A stretch of 64,000 nucleotides of DNA. Origin: Acidobacteriota bacterium (GTDB lineage Bacteria; Acidobacteriota; Vicinamibacteria; Vicinamibacterales; SCN-69-37). The first letter of the stretch is position 1, and the number at the start of each line of letters is the position of its first letter. Below, piece after piece: positions 53,442 to 62,684 of the stretch. The notes under the pieces are model-generated. The model was given only the letters and a program-made list of their open reading frames with translations, made no database searches and was not told the DNA's origin. Position numbers and translations under genes: made by a program. The stretch lies in NCBI GenBank assembly GCA_016716905.1, contig JADJUS010000004.1, positions 1,550,001 through 1,614,000 on the forward strand. The letters are read 5' to 3'.

Positions 53442-53769
53442 CCGGCAACCTGGCGTGGTTCGCCGTCGCAGCCCTGCTGGAGATCGGCGGGTGCTTCGCG
53501 TTCTGGCTCTGGATGCGCGGTTCGGCGACTCCGTGGCTGGCAGTCCTCGGCGTGTGCAGCCTGATCGGGTTCGCGTTGGCCCTCACGAGGGTGGACGCCG
53601 CTTTCGCTGGCCGCGCCTACGCCGTGCCGGCGGCGTCTACATCGCCGCGTCCCTTTTCTGGGTCTGGGCAGTCGAACAGCAGCGGCCGACGTGGACCGAC
53701 AGGGCCGGGGCCGCGCTCTCGGTCGCAGGGGCCGCGATCATCATCGGTTTTGCTTCGCGGGCGAGGTAG
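53438..53769 (+). pseudogene. ynfA: YnfA-family membrane protein, one frameshift as sequenced
   Basis: Two frames together give about 110 residues, the usual length of UPF0060/YnfA. The 5' part reads LAWFAVAALLEIGGCFAFWLWMR...RVDAAFAGRAYA and the 3' part GGVYIAASLFWVWAVEQQRPT...GAAIIIGFASRAR. The join lies at 53621-53631, where one missing base in CCGTGCCGG separates the frames. Four membrane spans result. YnfA proteins are small drug- or cation-transporter relatives often placed in resistance clusters. GTG 53438 overlaps the stop of the preceding gene. Confidence 0.75.
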
Positions 53770-53810
53770 CGGGACTAGTTCCAGATCCGCGGCGGTTAGT
53801 GGTTTCGTGA

Positions 53811-54190
53811 AAAATCGTCCCCGATAATCGTCGCGATGTGAAGGTGGGGGTGGTGGTCCGTCAGCGTGGGGCCGCCGGGGGGGTCACAACGAGCCTTTCA
53901 GCCCGGTGCTGCCGAACACCACCGTGACCACCCTGCCGATGGACCCTGTGGCCCACCGTTGCGCGACGTCGTCTTTCGCGGCGGACACAGTCGTCGCGTC
54001 CGCGCTCCCGACTACGTCCAACTTGTCGACGGCGCCGCGGTTGACGCCGGGGATGTGGAGCGCGTTGTCCACAGTCACCTGAATGGACTGCCGATTCACA
54101 TTTTCCGACAACTGGTCCGAGATAATTTTCGTCCCCTGTAGGTGGGGGTGGGGCCCGGCTGCTTTAGGGTGCCCCGGGGGGTGGTGGGCG
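53811..54190. repeat. Two copies of a G-rich three-block module
   Basis: Both copies (starting about 53811 and 54126) contain CGTCCCC, then AGGTGGGGGTGG (53842-53853 and 54140-54151), then after about 25-35 bases a GC-rich block with a run of six or seven G. Each is followed, in the minus direction, by a short reading frame or its end. Several G-runs could form G-quadruplexes. No known element family is recognised. Confidence 0.45.
53884..54111 (-). CDS. Possible small hypothetical protein
   Basis: 75 residues from TTG 54111; the frame is open further upstream without an ATG. The codon use (GC-rich third positions) and sequence (VNRQSIQVTVDNALHIPGVN and AVDKLDVVGSADATTVSAAK) look more protein-like than the other frames in this stretch. 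There is no good start codon or ribosome-binding site, so it may be the 3' remnant of a longer gene. Confidence 0.3.
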   Translation of the reverse strand: MSENVNRQSIQVTVDNALHIPGVNRGAVDKLDVVGSADATTVSAAKDDVAQRWATGSIGRVVTVVFGSTGLKGSL

Positions 54191-54240
54191 AAGTCCTGTG
54201 GCGCATTGCGGCCACACTTCCGCGCACGACCCGTGCGAAG

Positions 54241-54585
54241 TTATGGATGCGGCTGACCGAGGAGCCGGGCATCGAGTGCGCGCGCAACCTCGAACGGCGG
54301 CGCGTCCACCTGGACCGCCATCGCGTACCGGACGATCACGCTCACCCCGCCCTCGCCCGCCAACGCGTTCGCGATAGGACCGGATGCCGGCAGTGGGCCC
54401 GCGTTGAGGCCCATGCCCAGTTCCGCGACCACGGCCTTCCAGTCACGAGCCGTGAGCAGGCGGCGGACGAGTGACGGCACGCCCGGCAGTGCCAGCGAAC
54501 AGTACCGCGCCTCCACGCACACCACGGCCCAGGCCATGTGCCGGCCGGTCTCAAGGCGGTGCAGTCGGAAGAGCCACGCGGTCAT
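54241..54585 (-). CDS. Possible small hypothetical protein
   Basis: 114 residues from ATG 54585; the frame is open to 54705. The N-terminus MTAWLFRLHRLETGRHMAWAV is followed by a helical, moderately hydrophobic chain (PSLVRRLLTARDWKAVVAELG, EGGVSVIVRYAMAVQVDAPP) without recognised motifs. It starts 122 bases downstream of tRNA-Arg on the same strand, the side where an element integrated into that tRNA would sit. Confidence 0.4.
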   Translation of the reverse strand: MTAWLFRLHRLETGRHMAWAVVCVEARYCSLALPGVPSLVRRLLTARDWKAVVAELGMGLNAGPLPASGPIANALAGEGGVSVIVRYAMAVQVDAPPFEVARALDARLLGQPHP

Positions 54586-54706
54586 GCGCTGGGGCCGAGC
54601 GTCGCGGACGGCGGCTCGGGGACGGCGGTGGCGTGACGGACTTCCGGCAACATCGAATCCATGTCGTGTACGAGTTCCTTGCTTGGGACGCCGGGGCCCG
54701 CGCAAA

Positions 54707-54783
54707 TGGTGCGCCCGGCAAGATTCGAACTTGCGACCCCCGCCTTAGGAGGGCGATGCTCTATCCAGCTGAGCTACGGGCGC
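54707..54783 (-). tRNA. tRNA-Arg (CCU)
   Basis: The complement folds completely: acceptor GCGCCCG/CGGGCGC, D-arm around GCTCAGCTGGATAGAGC, anticodon loop CTCCTAA (anticodon CCU), T-arm with GTTCGAATC and encoded CCA at 54707-54709. Its 3' end faces the metal-efflux region, and minor tRNA-Arg genes are frequent integration sites. No duplicated tRNA-Arg 3' fragment was found in the window. Confidence 0.96.
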
Positions 54784-54795
54784 GTGACGTTTCGT

Positions 54796-55309
54796 TCAGT
54801 ACGCGAGCACGGTGTGCACGGACTCGGTCGCCAACTTCGCGCGGCCGCCCAGCGCCACCAGTTCGATCAAAAATTGCACTCCCACCACTTCAGCCCCGAG
54901 GCCCCGCACAAGTCCCACCGTGGCTGCCGCCGTGCCGCCGGTGGCGAGCAGGTCGTCCACCACGAGCACCTTCTGTCCGGGCGCGATGGCGTCCTCGTGA
55001 ATCTCCAGGGCATCGGTCCCGTACTCGAGGCTGTATGACGCGCGCCTCGTGGCCGACGGCAACTTGCCCAGCTTGCGGACCGGGGCAAACCCCGCCCCAA
55101 GCCGATCCGCGACGGCTGCACCAAAAATGAACCCGCGGCTCTCAATGCCCACCACCAGATCAACCTTCTGGTCCTTGCAGGGGCCGCCATGGCGTCCACG
55201 GACGCACGAAACCCCGCCGCATCCTTCATCAGCGTGGTGATGTCGTAAAGAGAATCCCCGGCTTCGGAAAGTCGGGGACGTGGCGAATTCGTTCCTTAAG
55301 CGCATCCAT
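54796..55309 (-). pseudogene. apt: Adenine phosphoribosyltransferase, two frameshifts as sequenced
   Basis: Three frames together give about 171 residues, the expected length of Apt. They read MDALKERIRHVPDFPKPGILF, then DITTLMKDAAGFRASVDAMAAP, then CKDQKVDLVVGIESRGFIFG...KVLVVDDLLATGGTAAATVG, where VVDDLLATGGT is the PRPP-binding loop. The breaks are at 55247-55249 (T run one base short on the coding strand) and 55180-55183 (C run one base short). Apt salvages adenine to AMP. The gene is highly conserved, so two single-base losses in short homopolymers suggest consensus error over real loss. Confidence 0.85.
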
Positions 55310-55374
55310 GCAAAGACGACCAGTATATCGAAGGTCCGCGGGTCCGGTGAGGACCCACGGACCTCGATTCGTCC

Positions 55375-58300
55375 CTACTTGACCGTAACGGCGGTCAGTC
55401 CAGCCTTGGTCGCCACGGCGTTGTACGCCGCCACGTCCTTGGTGAGCACCGCCTGGATGTCGGCGAACAGTCTGTTCGTTTCCGGCAACAGGTCGTTGTA
55501 GCGCTCGATGACGCCCTTCACAGGCCATCGCTCCGCGCTCGCCGCGTTGCTGTACAACACGGTCCACTGGTTATCGAGCCGGCCCGGGTAGTTCAATCCG
55601 TCCTGCCCGCCTTCGCCCTGAATCTGGGTCAGCACACTTTCAACGCCCACCAGCTTCTCAGTGAGCGTCCGGCCGGCGGCCGTGGCAGCGCCAGGCGTCT
55701 TTGCGTGTTCGGCCACTTGCCGTTTGACGTCACGGATCTTCGCCAATTCGTCATACAGCCGCTTGGTGGTCGCGCCAATGTCGACCGTCATCTTGAACTG
55801 CTCGTCGTACTGCGCCGGCGTCGCGGCCGGCGTCCGGGGATCCGGCAGCAAATTGAACGGCTGCGTGGCCGACCAGGCGCCCGACGTCACCTTCACGGTG
55901 TACGCGCCCGGCTTGAGCTTCGCCCCCTGCCCACCGCCAATGCCCCATCCCACGATGCCTGGCGGCACGGTGTACGGCGAAGGCAGACGCGGGTTCCACG
56001 TTGCCGTGTTCATACCCTGATATCCCGTTGCGGCAGCGCCGCCGCCGGGACCGCCACGGCCACCACGGCCGCCACCACCCCACCACCGCCGCCGCGTGCC
56101 CCACGGCCGCCCGCCGGTGCGGCCGCCGCCACTGTCGGCGCGGGCCGATCGGCCGGCTGCGCACTGGTCGAATGCACGACTGTGCCGGCCGCATCAGTGA
56201 CGGTGATTTCCACAGGTGCGGTCGGCTTCTCACGGAACCAATACTGGAAGCTCGGCAGCCGGCCACCCTGACGGAATCCATCCTCGGGCTTGAAAAGAAT
56301 CGCCGCGGGTGCCGAAGCCATGCCGGCGGCCACCGACTGCACCGGCGCCATGTTGTCCATGATCCAGAAGCCGCGGCCCTGCGTGGTCACCACCAGATCG
56401 TTGCGATACACCATGAGGTCAGTCACGGGGGTCACGGGCAGGTTCTGCTGGAACCGCTGCCAGTTGACGCCGTCGTTGAACGACACATACAAACCAAACT
56501 CGGTGCCGGCGTAGAGCAGGCCCTTCTTCTTCGGGTCTTCGATAATCGCCCGCGTGAAATGCCAGTTCGGAATCCCGTTCGTCCCGTCCGCGATGCGCTT
56601 CCATGTCCGGCCGTAGTCGTCGGTCAGGTAGAGATACGGCGCAAAGTCGCCCATGCGATACCGCTGCATCGCCACAAGAGCGCGGCCGGGCGCGTGAGAC
56701 GACGGGGCAATCGCGTTGATCGTCCCTTCAGGCCAATTGGCCGGCGTCACGTTGTTCCACGACTTGCCGTTGTCACGCGACACGTGCACCAGGCCGTCGT
56801 CGCTTCCTGTCCAGAGCAGCCCTGGCGTCGTTGGTGACTCCTCGAACGCGAAGATGGTGGCGCACACCTCAACACCGGTGTTGTCGCGTGTGATTCCCTC
56901 GCCGCCCGAGTACTGCTGACGCCGCTTGTCGTTGCGCGTCAGATCGGGGCTGATCACATCCCAGTTCATGCCGCCGTCGCGTGTGCGATGCACCACCTGC
57001 GACGTCGTGTACACCGTGTCGGGCGTGTGCGGCGAAATCAGAATCGGCGCGTTCCACTGGAAGCGGTACTTCATGTCGGCTGCGCGCTGGCCCGTCTGCG
57101 AGTCGGCGTAGACACGCACCGATTCGCTCATGCCCATCCGTGTGTTCGTGCGGGAGATCGCGCCGCCGTAGTTGCCGGCATAAACGATGCCGTGGTCACG
57201 GGGGTCCACGGCGATGTAGCCGCTCTCGCCGCCGCCCACACCATACGTGGCTTCGTTCCCCTGGCTCGGCACGGCCACCGTGCTGTTGTCCTGCTGCGCG
57301 CCGTACACCCAGTAGGGATACCGGTTGTCCACTGTCAGCCGGTAGATCTCCGACGTTGGCTGATTCTCCTGCTGCGACCAACCCTGCCCGGTGGTGATGG
57401 CGCCGCCGCCGTCATTGCCGACGATGATGATCTTGTTGTTGGTCGGGTTAATCCACATGTCGTGGTAGTCGCTATGCGAGTTGATGCCCGCATTGCCGAA
57501 CGTCTTGCCGCCGTCCGTGGACTTCGACGCGCCGACATTGAGACCGTAGACCGTGTCCACATCCACGGGGTCTGCCACGATGTGAGTGTAGTACCACGCG
57601 CGCTGCTGCTGGGCGCGGCCCTTGAAGCCCGGCGTCCAGGTGATGCCGCCGTCGTTCGAGATATAGACGCCGCCCAGGTCGTTACCCGCTTCCACCTGCG
57701 CATACACGCGCTTGGGATCCGCGCCGGAAATCGCGACGCCGATTCGGCCCACCATCACTTTGTCGGGGAGGCCGCCGCCGAGCTTCGTCCACGTGTCGCC
57801 GCCGTTCGTGGTGCGGAACATGCCGCCCTCGGTGCTGCCCGACTCGATGGTCCACGGCTTGCGCTCGGTGGTCCACATCGCCGCGATCAACACGTCCGGA
57901 TTCTTGGGATCCATCGTCAAATCAACCGCGCCCGTGCGGTCGCTGATGGCGTGCACCTGTTCCCACGTGGCGCCGCCGTCCTTCGAGCGGTAGACGCCGC
58001 GTTCCTTGCTGGGCGCAAACAGATTGCCCAGGACGGCGACGTAGACCAGGTTCGGATTGGTCGGGTGAATTCTCACGCGGCCGATCGTGCCGGCGCTGCG
58101 CAGGCCGATGTGGCTCCAGGTCTTGCCGGCGTCGGTGGACTTATACATGCCCACACCGGGCGAGACGTTGCCGCGCGGGCACGCCGACCCGGTGCCGACG
58201 TAGATGACGTTCGGGTCGGACAACGACACATCGATGGCGCCAATCGACCCCGCTTCGAAGAAGCCGTCTGAAATATTGCGCCAGCTGACGCCCGAGTCGT

Positions 58301-58559
58301 TCGTCTGCCAGACGCCGCCGCCGGTCGAGCCCATGTAAAAGAGCGACGGGTTCGACGGCACACCGGCCACGGCCGTTGAACGTCCGCCGCGGCTGAACAC
58401 GCTCAGGTGGCGGAACTGCATCGTGCTCAGGATTGACGGATCCACCGTGACATTGGGATCTGCAGCCTGCGGCGCGCGCGCGAGCGGCGTGGCGACCACG
58501 GCAACAAATGCCAACGCCCCCAGAATGACACCCGCACCCGATTGCCAATTTTTCTTCAT
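55375..58559 (-). pseudogene. Exported BNR/sortilin-like beta-propeller protein, one frameshift
   Basis: About 1061 residues if joined. ATG 58559 follows AGGAG eight bases away; ATG 58583 and TTG/ATG 58622 are alternatives. A signal peptide precedes many BNR/Asp-box units (SNDGGITWTPGFKGR, STDAGKTWSHIG, RTTNGGDTWTKLGG, SRDNGKSWNNVTP), as in VPS10/sortilin-type propellers. The first frame ends in a Gly-rich hinge and turns to Val/Ala-rich nonsense; the second frame (to 55375) supplies MNTATWNPRLPSPYTVPPG and a helical C-terminus. The break is at 56078-56081, where one more G on the coding strand restores GGGGGGRGGRGG. Function is unknown; proteins of this kind are abundant in Acidobacteria. 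Confidence 0.75.
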
Positions 58560-58712
58560 CTGTTTTTCTCCTGTAACTGCCATCCACCTGTCGTTCGCCT
58601 TCACGCGCAGGATCGTGGCCATGCCCGGTCAAAGAGTACCCGATTCGCCGTGCTTCACCAATACGCCCCCAGGGTGTCGCCGCGGCGGCCTGCGTGATGG
58701 GTGATACAACAA

Positions 58713-60485
58713 ATGGCCATGCTTCTATCGTTTCTCCTTGGGCTGACCTGCCCCGCCGAGGCGCCCACCCAGGCTCCCCCGCTGCCGCGCGTGACCGCCG
58801 AGGTGGTGGTCACCGCCACCGCGTCGCCGGCGCCCACCGCGGGCGTGGGGCGCACGGTGACCGTACTTACGCGGGCTGACCTGGAGCGGCTCGGCATGAC
58901 GTCAATCATCGACAGCCTCCGGTTGGTGGCGGGCGTCGATCCCAAGGCGCGCGGTGGCCAGGACGTGCAGACCGACTTCAGCCTGCGGGGCGCCACGTTC
59001 GGACAGTCGCTGGTCCTGATCGACGGCGTCCGGCTGAATGACAGCCAGAGCGGCCACCACAACGGCGAGATCCCGGCCCCCCTGCTCGGCATCGATCGAA
59101 TCGAGGTGGTCTTTGGCCCCGCCTCGGCGGTGCATGGCGCAGACGCGCTGGGAGGCACGCTTCACGTCGTCACGCGTACCGACCCGCACACCACAGGGCT
59201 TGTCACCGCCGGCCAGCACGGACTGGTCACCGCCCAGGCGTCAGCCTCGGGTGGTTTCATGCCCAACGGATGGACACTGTCCGGCTGGGGAGGCCGAAGT
59301 GACGGCTTCATGTTCGATCGTGATTTTGCATTGGGCGGCGGCAGCGTGCGCGGCCTCGTCGGCCGGGCGCTGACGCTTGACCTGCGGCATCAGCGCCGGG
59401 CGTTTGGGGCCAATGGCTTTTACGGCAACTCCCCGTCGAAGGAATGGACCGACCAGACCCTCGTGTCGGCACGATGGGCCCGGAGTGGCGACACCTGGAC
59501 GTCGTCGGCCCGCGTCGCCGGGCGCAATCACGGCGACCACTTCCGCTGGGATATCGCCCGGCCGGGATTTGCCGAGAACCGCCATCGTACAAACGCGCTG
59601 GATGCATCCGTGCAAGTGGCCCGACGGGTAGGTGCACGGCTGCTCGTCACCGCTGGGGGCGGCGCCGGTGGAGACTGGATCGCGTCGTCCAACCTTGGTG
59701 ATCGCACATACGCGCGCGGACATGGATACGCTGAAGCGCAATGGACGGCTGGACCGCGAGTCTCGACGCAGGTTGGCGTGCGCTTCGACGAGTACTCGAC
59801 CTTTGGCCATGCGTGGAGTCCATCCGTGTCGGTGGCCGCGTGGCTGACGCCGTCCATGCGCGTGCGGGCATCGGCGGCGCGGGGCTTCCGCATTCCGACG
59901 TTCACCGAACGCTTTTACACCGACCCGGCCCATCAGGCGAGCGACACGCTCCTGCCCGAGCGCGGTTCGGCGCTTGATGGCGGCATCGACCTCATGACAC
60001 GCGGCTGGACCTTTTCTGCCTCGCCATTCATCCGGTGGGATCAGGACGTCATTGACTGGGTTCGCAGCGTGTCCACCGACCGGTGGCGCACCACAAACGT
60101 GCGCGACGTCACCACGTCTGGCGTTGAACTGGGCGCCACGCGCCACGTCGGCGCCACGCTGCTGCGCGTGCACTACTCCGGGTTACGCGTTGACGCGCCG
60201 CAACTTGCGTTGTTGTCCAAGTACGTCCTCGAGTACGCCCGGCACTCAGCCGGTCTCTCAGCGGCCACGCCGGTCGGCGCCGGTGTGCGCGCCGCGCTCA
60301 ACGCGGACTACCGGGATCGTGTGGATGGGCAGCAGTACTGGCTGATCGGCGCACGGCTCAGCCGCACCATAGGCAAGTTCGATGCCTTCATCGAAGGCAG
60401 TAACCTGCTGGACCGGTCGTTTCACGAAGTGGCCGGCGTGCCGATGCCTGGCCGATGGCTGTCAGTGGGACTGCGGATCTTCTAG
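58713..60485 (+). CDS. TonB-dependent outer-membrane receptor, BtuB-like
   Basis: About 590 residues; the frame opens at GTG 58701, and ATG 58713 or 58719 is preferred. A signal peptide (MAMLLSFLLGLTCPAEA) is followed by a TonB-box-like EVVVTATASP, then the plug domain (SLRLVAGVDPKARGGQDVQT, SLRGATFGQSLVLIDGVRLND, GIDRIEVVFGPASAVHGADALGG) and a 22-strand barrel ending in LSVGLRIF with terminal aromatic Phe. The plug resembles BtuB/CirA-type receptors for cobalamin or siderophores. No cobalamin riboswitch is seen in the 150-base divergent intergenic gap. The substrate is unknown. Confidence 0.88.
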   Translation: MAMLLSFLLGLTCPAEAPTQAPPLPRVTAEVVVTATASPAPTAGVGRTVTVLTRADLERLGMTSIIDSLRLVAGVDPKARGGQDVQTDFSLRGATFGQSLVLIDGVRLNDSQSGHHNGEIPAPLLGIDRIEVVFGPASAVHGADALGGTLHVVTRTDPHTTGLVTAGQHGLVTAQASASGGFMPNGWTLSGWGGRSDGFMFDRDFALGGGSVRGLVGRALTLDLRHQRRAFGANGFYGNSPSKEWTDQTLVSARWARSGDTWTSSARVAGRNHGDHFRWDIARPGFAENRHRTNALDASVQVARRVGARLLVTAGGGAGGDWIASSNLGDRTYARGHGYAEAQWTAGPRVSTQVGVRFDEYSTFGHAWSPSVSVAAWLTPSMRVRASAARGFRIPTFTERFYTDPAHQASDTLLPERGSALDGGIDLMTRGWTFSASPFIRWDQDVIDWVRSVSTDRWRTTNVRDVTTSGVELGATRHVGATLLRVHYSGLRVDAPQLALLSKYVLEYARHSAGLSAATPVGAGVRAALNADYRDRVDGQQYWLIGARLSRTIGKFDAFIEGSNLLDRSFHEVAGVPMPGRWLSVGLRIF

Positions 60486-60727
60486 GAGACCGGCTCGTCT
60501 TCCGCTTCGGGTGTTTCCTCACCCCACGGCGCGTCATCACCCCACGGGGATGCCTGGGGGCCCGGGACGATGCCTTCGATGTCGGGGTCACCGCCGCCTC
60601 CGCTCCGAGGCGCCGTGGTCTTGCGGTCTTTGGCCTCCCCGCGGCGCGCCGTCTTTTCCTTCTGCCGTTCCTGTCGAGCCCGTTCCCGTGCGCGTTTCTG
60701 CGCGCTGACTTTGGGATGATTTGCCAA
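60482..60727 (-). CDS. Small charged hypothetical protein
   Basis: 81 residues. The N-terminal half is basic and helical (HPKVSAQKRARERARQERQ), and the C-terminal half is acidic (PWGEETPEAEDEPVS) with Gly/Pro-rich linker. The gene is small but has consistent codon use and an ATG start at 60727. No function is recognised; the basic helix could bind RNA or ribosomes. It overlaps the stop of the receptor gene by four bases on the opposite strand. Confidence 0.55.
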   Translation of the reverse strand: MANHPKVSAQKRARERARQERQKEKTARRGEAKDRKTTAPRSGGGGDPDIEGIVPGPQASPWGDDAPWGEETPEAEDEPVS

Positions 60728-60757
60728 GCGATCTCCTCTGCCTTAGTCCGGGCGCCG

Positions 60758-61081
60758 TCAGCGGCTGCCTGGAGCGAACTTCAAACCGATCAGCCCGATG
60801 ACGATCAGTCCCACACACGTAATTCTAAACACCGAGGCCGACTCCCCGAACTTCAGGATGCCGACGATCACCGTGCCCACGGCCCCGATCCCCGTCCACA
60901 CCGCGTAGGCGGTGCCGATGGGAAGGGTCCGGACAGACAGCGCCAGCAGCCAGACGCTGGCCACAAGCGCGAGTCCTGTCAGGAGCGACGGTACAGGCCG
61001 TGAAAATCCTTCCGTGTACTTCAACCCGACTGCCCAGGCCACCTCAAGCAGCCCGGCCAGAAACAGGATCACCCACGGCAT
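60758..61081 (-). CDS. sugE: Guanidinium exporter of the SMR family (Gdx/SugE)
   Basis: 107 residues if started at ATG 61081 (MPWVILFLAGLLE), which places the conserved membrane Glu at position 13 as in SugE; ATG 61087 adds two residues. Four membrane spans carry the Gdx signatures LLEVAWAVGLKYTEGFSRPVPS and LPIGTAYAVWTGIGAVG, and FGESAS before the last span. Gdx proteins export guanidinium ion in exchange for protons, working as dual-topology dimers. No guanidine riboswitch is evident in the short upstream gap. It is divergent from the aspartic-protease gene. Confidence 0.9.
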   Translation of the reverse strand: MPWVILFLAGLLEVAWAVGLKYTEGFSRPVPSLLTGLALVASVWLLALSVRTLPIGTAYAVWTGIGAVGTVIVGILKFGESASVFRITCVGLIVIGLIGLKFAPGSR

Positions 61082-61165
61082 GTCCATTCAATGTAACCGG
61101 TCGGCCGCGGCCGAGCAATGGGCAGCAGCCACGGGGCCGGCCTACGTGATAGGCTCCGGGCCATC

Positions 61166-62677
61166 ATGTTTCACGCCATGAGAGGCTTGGCGCGAGGTTC
61201 GCTCGCGATGATCCTCCTGACGCTGACGGTGTCAGCCCAGGAACCGGTTTCCCAGGAAACCCAGCTCGCCAAGGCCGACACCCTGATGTCGCGCCTCCAG
61301 TATGAAGAAGCCTATGTGGCGTACCGCGCGGTGCGCCAAAGCGACGAAGCCCTGACGAGGGTCAAGGCCGGCACCGGCATGGTGCGGGCCCTGCTCAGGT
61401 TGAGTCTGTTTGCCGAGGCGGCCAAAGAAGGCGCCGCCGTCGCCGAGCGTGACGGCAACCTGGCGCCGGCTCTGGCCCTGCACGGCGACTCGCTGTGGGC
61501 GTCGGGCCTGTTTGATGAGGCCGAAAACCGTTATGAAGCCGCGCTGGCCGTGGATGCCGGCGACCCCACCGCGTTGCACGGCCGTGGGCGCTCCCATGCC
61601 TCCCGCCGCCGGTTTGATTCGGCGCTCGCCGATGTGCGCCGGGCCATCAGCTCTTCTCCAAAAGAGCCGGCGTTTCACTACACCCTGGCCGCGATTCTGG
61701 AAGAGACCCGTCAGTTCCGGCCGGCGGCCGATGCGCTCGATCGGTATCTCGATCTGATTCCGTCACGCGACGAAAGCGAGATGGCGAAGTGGGCTGCCGC
61801 CCAGTCGGCATTCCTCCGCAGCTTTGACGACCGGGTGCCGTACGAGGTCATCAGCCGGCGTGAGAGCTACACCATTCCGTTCCGGGTGGTGGACAACCGG
61901 CTCCTCGTCAGCGGCCGCGTCAACGGGAACACGCCGGTGGAGTTTGCGCTCGACACCGGTACCGACCAGACCACGCTCACGCCGGCCATCGCCGCGCGCG
62001 CCGGCGTTCGGCCAACCCTCACGCTGCAGACGGCCGGCGTCGGCAGCTTCGGTGTGGGTTTCCGCGTGCTGCAGGTCGCGCGGATCGATGAATTCCTCAT
62101 CGGCGACTTTCGCATCCGCAACATCCCCGGCCTCATCAAGAGCCCCACACTGACCGAGATTCCGCGGCAGGAGGGCGCCGGATTTTCGCCGCTCGCCCTG
62201 GGCTTCTCCATGGAGATTGACTACGAGCGCGGCGTGCTGACCATGTCGCGGCGTTTTGCCGAGGCCGACTTCCCGACGCGCCTGCCCCTGCGGATGCAGC
62301 GCCTCGCGACGGTGCGCGGCACCCTGAACCGCAACACGCCGGCCAGTTTCATTCTGGACACCGGTGGCACCGCGGTCTCCGTCAGCCGGAAGGTGGCCAG
62401 CCGGCTGCCCTTGGCCCCCGACACGCGTCTGGTGCCGGTGCGGGTGTTCGGCACGTCAGGATGGGATCGCGGCGCGTTCCTGCTGCCGTTTGTGGATCTT
62501 GAACTCGCGCCCGGCGTGGGAACCTCCCAGCGATCCGTCGCGGTGTTGAACCTTGATGCGCCCAGTGCCCTGCTCGGCTACGAAATGGGCGGCATCATCG
62601 GGCACGAATTCCTCAGGCACTACCTCGTGCGCATCGACCTCGAGCGCGGCGAAGTGGGCCTGCGGCCGATCCGCTAG
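61166..62677 (+). CDS. Exported tandem DTG aspartic-protease-like protein with TPR
   Basis: 503 residues from ATG 61166 (the frame is open to 61118; ATG 61178 is also possible). A signal peptide (GSLAMILLTLTVSAQ) precedes TPR-like helices (about 35-200), for example SGLFDEAENRYEAALAVDAG. Two retropepsin-type lobes follow, each with the active DTG: VEFALDTGTDQTTLT (Asp263) and ASFILDTGGTAVSVS (Asp398). In each lobe a GEI/LGHEFL-like end (GGIIGHEFLRHY) is visible. The two DTG lobes on one chain could form a single pepsin-like active site. The exact family is not known. Confidence 0.8.
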   Translation: MFHAMRGLARGSLAMILLTLTVSAQEPVSQETQLAKADTLMSRLQYEEAYVAYRAVRQSDEALTRVKAGTGMVRALLRLSLFAEAAKEGAAVAERDGNLAPALALHGDSLWASGLFDEAENRYEAALAVDAGDPTALHGRGRSHASRRRFDSALADVRRAISSSPKEPAFHYTLAAILEETRQFRPAADALDRYLDLIPSRDESEMAKWAAAQSAFLRSFDDRVPYEVISRRESYTIPFRVVDNRLLVSGRVNGNTPVEFALDTGTDQTTLTPAIAARAGVRPTLTLQTAGVGSFGVGFRVLQVARIDEFLIGDFRIRNIPGLIKSPTLTEIPRQEGAGFSPLALGFSMEIDYERGVLTMSRRFAEADFPTRLPLRMQRLATVRGTLNRNTPASFILDTGGTAVSVSRKVASRLPLAPDTRLVPVRVFGTSGWDRGAFLLPFVDLELAPGVGTSQRSVAVLNLDAPSALLGYEMGGIIGHEFLRHYLVRIDLERGEVGLRPIR

Positions 62678-62684
62678 CGGGCGC

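Noticed and set aside
53770..54240. Integron attC sites in the G-rich modules
   Set aside because: The required RYYYAAC/GTTRRRY core pairs are absent and there is no integron integrase.
58560..58712. Cobalamin riboswitch before the BtuB-like receptor
   Set aside because: No B12-box or multi-arm structure could be recognised in the 150-base gap.
61082..61165. Guanidine riboswitch before sugE
   Set aside because: No paired hairpins with ACGR loops; the only small hairpin has loop TCACG.
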